In this document: positions 1-7,966 of the stretch, piece by piece | Numbering within the stretch: the stretch's first letter is position 1 | Layout: each line of letters starts with the position of its first letter | Assembly (NCBI GenBank): GCA_046153995.1 | Contig: JBJXEH010000330.1 | Span: 1-17,639 of the forward strand | Direction: 5' to 3' | DNA from: SZUA-430 sp046153995 | GTDB taxonomy: Bacteria; Pseudomonadota; Alphaproteobacteria; Micropepsales; Micropepsaceae | DNA length: 17,639 nt | Translations under genes and position numbers: made by a program | The notes under the pieces: model-generated | Seen by the model: the letters and a program-made list of their open reading frames with translations, nothing else | The model's database searches: none | Told to the model about the DNA's origin: nothing

Positions 1-1329
1 ATGGCCGACAGCTTGCTTGTTGGGGCGGGCGGCATCTTCGGCGGTAACGCCACGATCAGCGGCAACGTCACGAACAACGGCCGTCTGTCGCCGGGCAACT
101 CGCCGGGCACCATCAACATCCTCGGCAACTACGTCGCGGGCGTGGGCGCCATCTTCGACATGGAGGTGCAGTTCGCAAACGCCGGTGCGCCGGTGAACGG
201 CGTCACGCACGACCGCGTCAACATCACCGGCAGCGCGACGGGAACGACGCTGCTCAACGTCATTCCGTTCCTGCCGTCGTCTCCGGCGGCGCCAACGGCG
301 GGCAACGGCGTCGAACTCGTGCGGGTTGCGGGTGCAGTAGGGAGCGGCAACCAGTTCCAGCTGGCGGCGCCAGTCGTTCAAGACGCCTATGAGTACATCT
401 TGACCTACCGCGCGAATTTCTCGGGCACGGACGATGGTTGGTTCCTGACCTCGCGGGCGGGTGAGAACTTGTACGGCGAAGCCGCGATGTTCTCGACCGG
501 CCAAGCCGTCATCGACTCGTGTTTCCGCGGTGAAGACGCCATGGCGTTCGACGGCAACGGCCACAAGGGCCGCGGCTGGGCGCGGGTGAAGACCGGCGGC
601 ATCGATACCGGTGCGGATACCGGCCTTCAGACCGAGATGGAATACAACTGCGGCTCAGGCGGCGCAGACGTTCGCATCGCAGACTCCGTGCGTCTTGGTG
701 TTGCAGCCGGCTACGCTTCGACCGACACCAACGTCTTCACCCCGACGGGGATCGCCGACATGAATGGCGATGCCATGATGGGGCAGGTCTACATGTCGAT
801 GCATCACGGCAACTTCTTCGCCAATCTGTCGGCGGGGTATGCCGCGATGGACTTCCAGTTCGACGGTGCCGTCTCGGACATGCGCGAAGGCGATGTCTCA
901 GGCGCGATCGGCGGCTTGCAACTCGGCGCCAACTGGTCCGTGTGGGACGCGTGGCACCTCGGCGCCATCGGCGAGGTCAACTACGACGGTCTCGACTGCG
1001 ATGACGGGTGCCTGGTGGCCGGCACGATCGCCGACACTTCTGATTGGAGCGCGCGGGCGACCTTGCGGCTCGACGGACGCCTGCATGACGGCCAGTTCTT
1101 GCCGTACTTCGCGCTGTCGTTATCCGACCGTTTCGGCGAGCTGACGGTTACGAACGGTACGGCATCGCTGACGTCCGACACGGCATCGAGCCTGCTCGGT
1201 GCGAAGGTCGGTGCGACGGTCATGATCGACAACGGCTGGGCGCTGTTCGTGAACGGCGGCATCACCGAAGGGATCGACAACGACGTCAGCGGTTGGGACG
1301 GCACCGGAGGGCTCAAGGTCATCTGGTAG
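1..1329 (+). CDS. Autotransporter, C-terminal part (5' end outside window)
   Basis: This is the C-terminal half of a type Va secreted autotransporter: the end of a beta-helical passenger followed by an outer-membrane beta-barrel. The reading frame is open from base 1. The ATG at base 1 is almost certainly an internal Met, because the paralogue at 1476-4808 has the same Met-Ala-Asp-Ser motif deep inside its chain. The visible part has a glycine/asparagine-rich passenger with a PGNSPGT motif near residue 32, then from about residue 190 alternating barrel strands, ending in a C-terminal Trp (GLKVIW) as expected for an outer-membrane barrel. Four cysteines (residues 174, 217, 333, 337 of the visible part) match the paralogue in spacing. 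The function of the passenger cannot be told from this piece; adhesion or aggregation is typical of such proteins. Confidence 0.9.
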   Translation: MADSLLVGAGGIFGGNATISGNVTNNGRLSPGNSPGTINILGNYVAGVGAIFDMEVQFANAGAPVNGVTHDRVNITGSATGTTLLNVIPFLPSSPAAPTAGNGVELVRVAGAVGSGNQFQLAAPVVQDAYEYILTYRANFSGTDDGWFLTSRAGENLYGEAAMFSTGQAVIDSCFRGEDAMAFDGNGHKGRGWARVKTGGIDTGADTGLQTEMEYNCGSGGADVRIADSVRLGVAAGYASTDTNVFTPTGIADMNGDAMMGQVYMSMHHGNFFANLSAGYAAMDFQFDGAVSDMREGDVSGAIGGLQLGANWSVWDAWHLGAIGEVNYDGLDCDDGCLVAGTIADTSDWSARATLRLDGRLHDGQFLPYFALSLSDRFGELTVTNGTASLTSDTASSLLGAKVGATVMIDNGWALFVNGGITEGIDNDVSGWDGTGGLKVIW

Positions 1330-1343
1330 GCCCACCGTCCAAG

Positions 1344-1366
1344 CGTGGCGTTGCACCGGCGCCACG
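1344..1366 (+). other. Small inverted repeat after the first autotransporter
   Basis: CGTGGCG at 1344-1350 pairs with CGCCACG at 1360-1366 around a 9-nt loop, just past the stop codon. Only two T residues follow, so this is a weak terminator candidate. The stronger terminator of this intergenic region is at 1412-1460. Confidence 0.3.
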
Positions 1367-1411
1367 TTAACCAATGAATTTCACTACGGTGCGCCCATTT
1401 TCTTGGAAAGT

Positions 1412-1460
1412 GGCTTGGTCCTGCGCTCAATCTACCGGGTGGGGGCCAAGCCTTTTTTCT
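1412..1460 (+). terminator. Intrinsic terminator / possible leader attenuator before second autotransporter
   Basis: GGCTTGGTCCT (1412-1422) pairs with GGGGGCCAAGCC (1442-1452 region), giving 11 pairs including two G-U pairs, and TTTTTTCTT follows directly (1453-1461). This is a textbook Rho-independent terminator shape. It could end transcription of the first autotransporter. However, it finishes only about 15 nt before the start codon of the second one, so any promoter for the second gene that lies upstream must read through it. Confidence 0.65.
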
Positions 1461-1475
1461 TGGGTTGGGGGAAGT

Positions 1476-4400
1476 ATGACTTCGTTGAACGGTTCGACGC
1501 CGCGCGGACGTGCGTGTGGGAAAGCCCTTGTCGCGGCGCTGATGGCTTCGGCGGCGTTTGTTGGGAGCACAGGCACCGCGGCAGCCGCGACCTGCAACGC
1601 AACGAACAGCGGTACATACGACGCGTGCGTGGTCATTCAACTGGCCGGCGACACCATCAACTTGGCCGGCAACGCGACGACCGGTCAGTCCTGGACGACC
1701 GGCGGCATCTTAAACATCAACTCAGGCACGCTGACTGACACCGCCGCGTTCAACTTCGGCCCAAGCAACGTCGCGTTGACGGTGGCCACCGGCGCGACCT
1801 TGACGCTGGCCGACTTCGAGCAATTCGGATCTCTCGCAGGCGGCGGCACGATCAACAACCCGACGCAGATCAATTTCGGATTCAACAATACGAACACGGC
1901 GTTCAGCGGCACGATCGCGGGCGCCGGGACGCTCGAGAAATACGGGACCGGTGCCTTCACCATCAACGGTATGTCGATGACCGGCAACTACATGACGGTC
2001 CGGCAAGGCTCTATCGTTCAGTCGTCGGGAACGACAGCGCTCAGCGGCGTGTTCCTTGGAGCATTAGGCGGCACGCCGTCGGCGACGATTTCGGGCGGCA
2101 CGTTGAACATAGCCGGGAGCCCATTTGGGTTCGTCGTCGGCTACGGCAACACGACAAACGCCGTCGTCACGCAGACGGCCGGCGTCGTCCAAATTGGGAC
2201 GGCGTTGGTCGCAGCGCCTCTGGTGATCGGCGACGACGCCGCTATTCCCGGGACGACAACGTCCGGCACCTACACGATTTCCGGCGGCACGCTGAACCTG
2301 GGTGTAACCGGGGGGCCGGGCGCCACAAACGCGATCGGCAACAGCAGCGGCGCGGGCGCGAGTTCGACGGGGGTGTTGAACATCTCCGGTACTGCAGCGG
2401 TGAATCTGAACGCCGGCAGCCTCGTCAACGGCGATGCCTTGATCGGCGGCGGCGGCACGACGTCGAGCACGATCAACATGACGGGCGGCACGCTGCGGAT
2501 CAATGCGGGCACGACGCTCTATCTCAGCGGCGACGACAACGCGAACGCGATCGACAGCACGTTCAACCTGAACGGCGGCACGCTGCAGGTCGGCGGCACC
2601 GGTTTGCAGTCGGGCTTCGGTGGCGGTACCGGCGCTTATCAGTTCAACATGGGCACCGGCACGATCCAGGTGATCGGCAGCGCCCTCACCACGTCGGTGA
2701 ACGGAACTTTGACCGGCGCCACGGCGGCGACGGGAACGACGATCGACACGAACGGTTTCAACTCGGCATGGAACGGCGTGCTCTCCGGCGTGGGCTGGCT
2801 GGTCAAGACGGGCACCGGCACGCTGAACCTCGGCGGGGTCAACACCTACACCGGCGGAACGGCGTTCAACGGCGGCGTGGTGTTCGTCGATGCGCTGAGC
2901 GATTTGGGTGCGGCCTCTGCGGCGATGTCTTTCAACGGCGGCACGCTGCGGCTTGGCGCGGCCGGTGTGCTTGGCGGGCGAACCGGCGCGACCACGATGG
3001 CCGGTTCCGGTACGATCGATACGAACGGCTTCAGCACGATCTACGACGGCGCCATCTCAGGCGCCGGCACGTTGACCAAGCTGGGTGCGGGCACGCTCAA
3101 CTTGGGCGGCAACAACAACGCGCACACCGGCGGTTTGAATATCGCCGGGGGTACGCTCGTTGCCTTCAACGGCAACGCGATCGGCAACACCAGTGCCGTC
3201 AATCTGTCGGGCGGTTCGGTTCTCAACATCGATGGCGCGGCCGCCGTCAACGAAACGATCGGGTCGCTGGCGGGTACCGGCACCGTCAACTTGGGCGGGG
3301 CCTTTGCGAACACGCTGACGACCGGCGGCAACAACACGAGTACCGCGTTTACGGGCAACATCAACGAAGGCGTGGCCGGGAGCTCGTTGGTCAAGACCGG
3401 TTCGGGTGCGTTCACGGTGACCGGGAACCTGAACTACACCGGCCTCACGACGGTCAGCGCAGGCTCGCTGCTGCTCAACGGCATCATGGCTGATAGCCTG
3501 CTTATCGCGCCTGGCGCCACGTTCGGCGGCAACGCAACGATCAACGGCAACGTCACGAACAACGGCCGCATCGCGCCGGGCAACTCGCCCGGCACCGTGA
3601 ACATTCTGGGCAACTACACAGCCGGCGCCAATGCCTTCTTCGACATGGAGGTGCAGTTCAACAACGCGGGCTTACCCGTCAACGGCACGACGCACGACTT
3701 CATCAACATCACGGGCAACGTCACCGGCACGACGCTGATCAACGTTCTGCCGTTTGCGCCGTCGGACGCGCCGTCGGCGACAACGGGCAACGGCATCGAA
3801 CTCGTTCGCGTGGCCGGTGCAGTTGCCGGCAATCAGTTCGCGCTTGCCGCGCCGGTGTTCCAGGGGCCGTATCAGTATCTCTTGACGCACCGCCCGAACT
3901 ACGCCGGCGCGCTTGACGGCTGGTTCCTGAACTCGCGCGTCAGCGAAGTGATGAACGGCGAAGCGGCGATGTTCGCGGCCAGCCAGACGATGCTGAACGC
4001 GTGCTTCCGCAGCGACGACGCGCTGATCACCGACGGCCGCGTGCGCAGAAGCCGCGGCTGGGCCAAAGTGATCCACGGCTCGCGTGACACCGGCGCCGAC
4101 ACAGGCAACGAAGCCACTCAGGAATACACCTGCGGCGCAGGCGGCGTCGACGCGTGGGCGGGTGGCGCATATCGCGTCGGCATTTCCGGCGGTTGGGGTT
4201 CGACCGATGTCGATGTCACGACGCTGGCTGGCGTGGGCGCGCTCTCCGGTACCGGCGGCATGATCCAAGCGAACTTCGGCGTGCAAAAGAAAACGTACTT
4301 CGCGAACGTCGGCCTGGGCTATGGCAGCACGGAGTGGACGTTCGACGGGCCGCTCGCGGCACCGGTCGATGCGACGTTGAGCGGCTTCCTCGGCTCGGTT

Positions 4401-4808
4401 CAACTGGGTGCCGTGCTGCCGGTCGGCAACGACTGGCGCTTCGCGGCAATCGGCGAAGCCCAGTACGACGCGATGGTTTGCGACATTCAGTGCTTCCTGA
4501 CCGCCACCGAGGCGGAGCCCGGCAGCTTGTTCTTGAAGGGCACGCTGCGCTTCGACGGCGAGATGAGCGACGGCGACGTGCTGCCGTTCATTTCGGTGTC
4601 GATCCTGAACGGCGACAGCAGCACCGTGAAGAACGGCGCCGTGTCGCTCACCACCGACACGTTCTCAGCCCTCGTCGACGCGAAGGCCGGCCTCTCCGTC
4701 AAGGTGAGCCGCGACATGGCCGTGTACGTCAGCGGCGGCGTCACCGAAGGCCTGAGCAACGAAGTCAGCGGTTGGGACGGCACGGCCGGCTTGAAGATGA
4801 CGTGGTAA
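1476..4808 (+). CDS. Autotransporter with PATR beta-strand repeats
   Basis: A complete type Va autotransporter of 1110 aa. The frame is open upstream to 1374, but the ATG at 1476 is preferred: it has GGGGGAAG a few bases upstream and is followed by a classical signal peptide, with a basic start, the hydrophobic stretch ALVAALMASAAFVGS, and predicted cleavage after TAAAA near residue 38. The passenger is Gly/Thr/Asn-rich. It contains autotransporter-associated beta-strand (PATR) repeats near residues 153, 441, 533 and 638, of the pattern LVKTGTGTLNLGG, consistent with a beta-helix. The PGNSPGT motif precedes the linker, and the translocator barrel takes roughly residues 850-1110, ending in Trp. 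The barrel has four Cys (843, 886, 1002, 1006), spaced exactly as in the upstream paralogue. The tandem arrangement implies gene duplication. Substrate or ligand is unknown; surface adhesion is inferred from the family only. Confidence 0.93.
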   Translation: MTSLNGSTPRGRACGKALVAALMASAAFVGSTGTAAAATCNATNSGTYDACVVIQLAGDTINLAGNATTGQSWTTGGILNINSGTLTDTAAFNFGPSNVALTVATGATLTLADFEQFGSLAGGGTINNPTQINFGFNNTNTAFSGTIAGAGTLEKYGTGAFTINGMSMTGNYMTVRQGSIVQSSGTTALSGVFLGALGGTPSATISGGTLNIAGSPFGFVVGYGNTTNAVVTQTAGVVQIGTALVAAPLVIGDDAAIPGTTTSGTYTISGGTLNLGVTGGPGATNAIGNSSGAGASSTGVLNISGTAAVNLNAGSLVNGDALIGGGGTTSSTINMTGGTLRINAGTTLYLSGDDNANAIDSTFNLNGGTLQVGGTGLQSGFGGGTGAYQFNMGTGTIQVIGSALTTSVNGTLTGATAATGTTIDTNGFNSAWNGVLSGVGWLVKTGTGTLNLGGVNTYTGGTAFNGGVVFVDALSDLGAASAAMSFNGGTLRLGAAGVLGGRTGATTMAGSGTIDTNGFSTIYDGAISGAGTLTKLGAGTLNLGGNNNAHTGGLNIAGGTLVAFNGNAIGNTSAVNLSGGSVLNIDGAAAVNETIGSLAGTGTVNLGGAFANTLTTGGNNTSTAFTGNINEGVAGSSLVKTGSGAFTVTGNLNYTGLTTVSAGSLLLNGIMADSLLIAPGATFGGNATINGNVTNNGRIAPGNSPGTVNILGNYTAGANAFFDMEVQFNNAGLPVNGTTHDFINITGNVTGTTLINVLPFAPSDAPSATTGNGIELVRVAGAVAGNQFALAAPVFQGPYQYLLTHRPNYAGALDGWFLNSRVSEVMNGEAAMFAASQTMLNACFRSDDALITDGRVRRSRGWAKVIHGSRDTGADTGNEATQEYTCGAGGVDAWAGGAYRVGISGGWGSTDVDVTTLAGVGALSGTGGMIQANFGVQKKTYFANVGLGYGSTEWTFDGPLAAPVDATLSGFLGSVQLGAVLPVGNDWRFAAIGEAQYDAMVCDIQCFLTATEAEPGSLFLKGTLRFDGEMSDGDVLPFISVSILNGDSSTVKNGAVSLTTDTFSALVDAKAGLSVKVSRDMAVYVSGGVTEGLSNEVSGWDGTAGLKMTW

Positions 4809-4835
4809 CGGCGAACATCCCGTAACGATCTAATG

Positions 4836-4868
4836 CGCCCCGGCTGCAAAGCCGGGGCGTTTTCTTTT
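4836..4868 (+). terminator. Rho-independent terminator after autotransporter
   Basis: A perfect 9-bp GC-rich stem, CGCCCCGGC (4836-4844) with GCCGGGGCG (4851-4859), closes a 6-nt loop TGCAAA and is followed by TTTTCTTTT. It lies 27 nt after the stop codon of the second autotransporter and is the clearest terminator in the window. Confidence 0.92.
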
Positions 4869-4972
4869 GTCGCGCACCGGGCGAACGGTGACGCGCGCTC
4901 ATCGCCCGCAAGGCGAGTGGCGGCCACGACGCACTACGCGCATCGCATATCGGGCACCGGCCGATCACGTGG

Positions 4973-5066
4973 TAGAGTGGGGGAACCTGTATCTCATGGT
5001 CTCCCCATGAAGGTTTAGGTAGGCCCGCCGTTTCAGCTTGCCGCTGGCGGCGGGCCGCTTTGCTTC
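4973..5066 (+). ncRNA. Candidate small RNA or structured element in gene-free stretch
   Basis: The 264-bp gap between the autotransporter and the META gene contains nested complementarity. AACCT (4984-4988) pairs with AGGTT (5011-5015), enclosing CATGG (4995-4999) with CCATG (5005-5009) and a pyrimidine loop TCTCC. A perfect 9-bp stem GGCCCGCCG / CGGCGGGCC (5022-5030, 5048-5056) follows, with GCTTTGCTT after it. TAGAGT at 4973-4978 resembles a -10 element about 7 nt before the first stem. Together this looks like a short stable RNA ending in a weak terminator. I do not recognise an Rfam family, and the T-tract is poor. The second hairpin could instead serve the minus-strand META gene. Confidence 0.33.
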
Positions 5067-5072
5067 GCGCCA

Positions 5073-5489
5073 CTACTGTGGCGGCGTGCTACCCGTGAAC
5101 ACCAGTTCGCTCGATGACCCCGACAGAACCAACCGGTCGCCACGGAACGCATATGTCTGCGACGTCTGCAGTGCGGTCAAATACTCGCTCTCTTGGCTCA
5201 TCAGGCCGTCGCGCAGGCAGGCCATTTTCGTGGCGCCGACTGAACCGATCTTGAGCTTGCCGCCGCCGTGTTCGGCCGCGCCGAAATAGCGGTTGCAGCC
5301 GCTGCGGCCGGTGACGCGTTCGTCCGAGAACGTCAGCGTCACGCCGCCGGGTTCGATGACGGGTTTGCCGTTGATCGTCTCCGCGATCCACTCGACGCCG
5401 GTCACACGGCGAGGTCCGTCGTCTTGTACCGTGTCATTGCACCCCGTCAGTGCAAACGCGATGGTGGCGGCTAGCATAACGCTGCGCAT
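5073..5489 (-). CDS. META-domain lipoprotein (HslJ-like)
   Basis: A 138-aa predicted lipoprotein with a META domain, the fold found in E. coli HslJ. The start at 5489 is chosen because AGGAG lies 7 nt upstream and the protein then opens with a lipoprotein signal ending in the lipobox LTGC (Cys17). After lipidation the domain runs from about residue 28: W34 in GVEW, the family hallmark GRSGCNRYFG (61-70), and TKMAC (88-91), with conserved Cys65 and Cys91. The family is linked to stress or motility phenotypes but has no known enzymatic activity. It is the last gene of the minus-strand group and starts 11 nt after the HerA-like gene ends, so co-transcription is likely. Confidence 0.85.
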   Translation of the reverse strand: MRSVMLAATIAFALTGCNDTVQDDGPRRVTGVEWIAETINGKPVIEPGGVTLTFSDERVTGRSGCNRYFGAAEHGGGKLKIGSVGATKMACLRDGLMSQESEYLTALQTSQTYAFRGDRLVLSGSSSELVFTGSTPPQ

Positions 5490-5500
5490 GATGCGTCTCC

Positions 5501-7093
5501 TCACCGTTTCAGAAGCGAACCCAGCACGCCGCGCACGAGCGCACGGCCGATGCTGCTGCCGATCGACGACGTGACGGAGCGCGCGGCGCTTTTTGCGATC
5601 GCCTCGCCCATCGTTTGCCGGTTGGAGCCGGCTGACCTTGCGCGCGGTTGCGGCTCGTCGCGCCGCGACTGCGGCATCGGATACGAGGAGCCGCGCTTGC
5701 GCTCCGGCTCCGGCGCGGGTTCGGCCTTGTCGCCGAAGCCCCAACCCCAGCCGCCGGATTTTTGTGCCGGCGGTTGCACGGTCGGCGCGCTTTGTGCCGG
5801 CGTTTCATCGCCTTCGGCCTTCGCCATCAGCATTTCGTACGCGGACTCGCGGTCGATGGTTTGGTCGTAGCTGCCTTTCAGCGGGCTCGCGGTCATTACC
5901 GCAGAACGTTCGGCCGGCGTGATCGGGCCCATGCGGCAGGTGGGTGGCGTGATCAACACACGGTCGACGACCGAAGGGATGCCCTTCGCATCCAGCGTCG
6001 AGATCAGCGCTTCGCCGACGGCAAGTTCCTGCACCGCGTCGGCCGCGTTGAAGTTCTTGTTCTCGCGGAAATTGTCGGCAACGGCTCTGACGGACTTTCG
6101 ATCCTTCGGCGTGAACGCGCGCAGCGCATGTTGGATTTTGTTGCCGAGCTGGCCCAGCACGTCGTCCGGAATGTCGAGCGGCGACTGCGTGATGAAATAG
6201 ACGCCGACGCCCTTCGAGCGGATGAGGCGCACGACTTGTTCCACCTTATCGACCAGCGCCTTCGGTTGATCGTCGAACAGCAAGTGCGCTTCGTCGAAGA
6301 AGAACACCATCTTCGGTTTGTCCAGGTCGCCGACCTCCGGCATCGTTTCGTAGAGTTCGGACAACAGCCAGAGCAGGAACGTCGCGTAGAGCATCGGACT
6401 GCCGAACAGTTTTTCGGCCGCCAGAACGTGGATCGCGCCGCGTCCCGTGTCGTCGTTGATCATGAGGTCGGTAAGCTTCAGCGCCGGTTCGCCGAAGAAC
6501 GCGTCGCCGCCTTGGTTCTCGAGCGTCAGCAGCGTGCGCTGGATCGCGCCGACGGAGGCGGGCGCGATGTTGCCGAACTGGGTGGAGTATGTGTCCGCGT
6601 TATCCGCCACATGCACGAGCATCGCGCGCAGGTCTTTGAGATCGAGCAGCAGCATGCCTTGCTCGTCGGCGACGCGGAACACGATGTTCAGCACGCCTTC
6701 CTGCGTATCGTTCAGCTGCAGCATGCGGGAAAGCAGGGTCGGGCCCATCTCCGACACGGTCGCGCGCAACGGGTGGCCGAGTTCGCCGAACAGGTCCCAA
6801 AACACGACGGGGAAGTTTGCGGGCTTCCATTCTGTGTTGCCGATCTTTTCCAAGCGTTCGGTGATGAAGCCCTTCACCTCCGCCGGTTGGCAGAACCCCG
6901 CGATGTCGCCTTTGATGTCGGGCACGAACACCGACACGCCCGCGTTCGAAAAACCTTCCGCAAGGACGCGCAGCGTCGACGTCTTGCCGGTTCCGGTGGC
7001 GCCCGCGATCAAGCCGTGGCGGTTGGCGATCGAGAGCAGCAGGCTTTGCGGTAGCTCGCCTTTGCCGAGGAAGATTTGACCAGCTTGTGCCAT
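5501..7093 (-). CDS. HerA-like ATPase, DUF853 family (YjgR-like)
   Basis: A 530-aa P-loop ATPase of the DUF853/HerA-like superfamily. Walker A GATGTGKT is at residues 31-38, and Walker B with catalytic glutamate, MVFFFDEAHLL, is near 262-272. The ITQSP motif near 301 probably acts as sensor. The segment from about residue 425 to 500 is rich in Pro, Ser, Gln and Arg and looks disordered; it is followed by a short helical tail that begins TMGEAIAKSAARSV. The start at 7093 has AAGGA upstream. E. coli YjgR belongs to the same family; its biological role is not established, so helicase or translocase activity on DNA is inference from fold. TATAGT about 40 nt upstream suggests the gene can be transcribed independently of the genes before it. 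Confidence 0.92.
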   Translation of the reverse strand: MAQAGQIFLGKGELPQSLLLSIANRHGLIAGATGTGKTSTLRVLAEGFSNAGVSVFVPDIKGDIAGFCQPAEVKGFITERLEKIGNTEWKPANFPVVFWDLFGELGHPLRATVSEMGPTLLSRMLQLNDTQEGVLNIVFRVADEQGMLLLDLKDLRAMLVHVADNADTYSTQFGNIAPASVGAIQRTLLTLENQGGDAFFGEPALKLTDLMINDDTGRGAIHVLAAEKLFGSPMLYATFLLWLLSELYETMPEVGDLDKPKMVFFFDEAHLLFDDQPKALVDKVEQVVRLIRSKGVGVYFITQSPLDIPDDVLGQLGNKIQHALRAFTPKDRKSVRAVADNFRENKNFNAADAVQELAVGEALISTLDAKGIPSVVDRVLITPPTCRMGPITPAERSAVMTASPLKGSYDQTIDRESAYEMLMAKAEGDETPAQSAPTVQPPAQKSGGWGWGFGDKAEPAPEPERKRGSSYPMPQSRRDEPQPRARSAGSNRQTMGEAIAKSAARSVTSSIGSSIGRALVRGVLGSLLKR

Positions 7094-7132
7094 GGGGGAA
7101 TCCTTATGCGTTCGTTCGGGGTGCGTGCGCCT

Positions 7133-7138
7133 ACTATA
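7133..7138 (-). promoter_or_regulatory. Possible -10 element for the HerA-like gene
   Basis: On the minus strand the hexamer is TATAGT (5 of 6 to the consensus), overlapping the stop codon of the YqhA-like gene. It would place a start site near 7126 and a leader of about 33 nt. No good -35 match is visible. Confidence 0.4.
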
Positions 7139-7739
7139 GCGACGGCGGGGGTTCGTTCGACTTTTTATCGTCGGGCTTATCCAGATAACGGGTATGGCCC
7201 GCGATCCGGTCGAGCAATGCTAAGAACACGGCTGACGCAATGAAAACGACGTGGATGATGACTTTCCAGAAGATGTCGGCGTCGGTGTATTCCTCCCGGT
7301 CCATGAAAACCTGAAGCAGTTTGACTGCCGAAATCGTCAGCAGGGCGGTCGCGACTTTGACCTTCAGCGAGCCGTGATCGAGCCGGCGCAACCATTCCGG
7401 CGAATCGTCGAGCGAGTCCTCACCGAAGCGGCCGACGAAGTTTTCGTAGGAACTCAACATCACCATCACGATAAGACCCGACACCAGCGCGCCGTCGATG
7501 AGCTCCAGCACCGGCATGATTATGTTCTTGTTGCCGGGCGTGAAGAAAGCGACTTCGGCCAAGTGGATCACTTCGAAGATGAACGACACCGCGTAGATCG
7601 CAAGCGCGACGGCGAGGCCGATGTAGAAGACGACCAGGATATAGCGGCTGTAGAGGATGATCCTCTCGACCGCCGTTTGGATGCGGTCCATGGGGTTTGC
7701 GCCGGCCGCCGCCGCAAAGAACTGTTTGATCTTCGACAT
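7134..7739 (-). CDS. YqhA / UPF0114 family membrane protein
   Basis: A 201-aa integral membrane protein of the UPF0114 (YqhA) family. About four membrane segments are visible, near residues 30-58, 73-97, 126-146 and 157-177. The family motif SYENFVGRF is at 97-105, and a charged SLKVKVATALL segment starts the third helix. The start at 7739 is preferred over an upstream in-frame ATG: AAGGA precedes it, and the extra N-terminal residues of the longer form are charged and overlap the previous gene. It begins 2 nt after the stop codon of the DUF2842 gene, which suggests one transcript. The molecular function of the family is unknown; the C-terminal tail is short, charged and probably cytoplasmic. 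Confidence 0.88.
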   Translation of the reverse strand: MSKIKQFFAAAAGANPMDRIQTAVERIILYSRYILVVFYIGLAVALAIYAVSFIFEVIHLAEVAFFTPGNKNIIMPVLELIDGALVSGLIVMVMLSSYENFVGRFGEDSLDDSPEWLRRLDHGSLKVKVATALLTISAVKLLQVFMDREEYTDADIFWKVIIHVVFIASAVFLALLDRIAGHTRYLDKPDDKKSNEPPPSL

Positions 7740-7741
7740 AT

Positions 7742-7966
7742 CTATCCTTGTTCGGCGTCGCTTTTGCCCGGCGTGTTCATCCAAACGATCAGATAGCGCA
7801 CCGGTATCACCCAGGCCATGCCCGCAACCGCATAGAACACGAACTCAAGGATGCCGCTCGCGGCCGGCAGCACGGCAACCGCCACGCGCATCACGAGAAG
7901 CACGTAGATCGCGATGATGGCGATCAGCAAAAAAACGCCGAGCAACTTCTTCCAACGCATACTCAT
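7742..7966 (-). CDS. DUF2842 small membrane protein
   Basis: A 74-aa protein with two transmembrane helices (about residues 8-28 and 36-60). It matches the DUF2842 pattern: basic start RWKKLLG, a tyrosine in the first helix, FYAVAGMAWVIP in the second, and a final IVWMNTP before a short polar tail. The family is known from Alphaproteobacteria, which supports placing this genome there. The ATG at 7966 is used; a second ATG two codons later is equally possible, and neither has a clear Shine-Dalgarno sequence. It is the first gene of the minus-strand group. Its function is unknown. Confidence 0.82.
   Translation of the reverse strand: MSMRWKKLLGVFLLIAIIAIYVLLVMRVAVAVLPAASGILEFVFYAVAGMAWVIPVRYLIVWMNTPGKSDAEQG

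Noticed and set aside
1980..3480. Regular short repeats that could suggest a CRISPR or satellite array
   Set aside because: The periodicity is in the protein (Gly-Gly-Thr-Leu beta-strand units of the passenger) and the DNA units are degenerate and uneven in length.
3672..4403. 243-codon frame antisense to the second autotransporter
   Set aside because: Composition is Arg/Ala/Val-biased and the frame has no ribosome site; it reflects the repeated GGC/ACG codons of the autotransporter.
4765..5073. 102-codon minus-strand frame over the autotransporter end and the terminator
   Set aside because: It runs through the strong terminator and the autotransporter stop, and has no family resemblance; the structured RNA explanation fits the stretch better.
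5648..7054. 468-codon open frame antisense to the HerA-like ATPase gene
   Set aside because: Arg/His/Val-rich translation without motifs, fully inside a gene with clear Walker motifs on the other strand.
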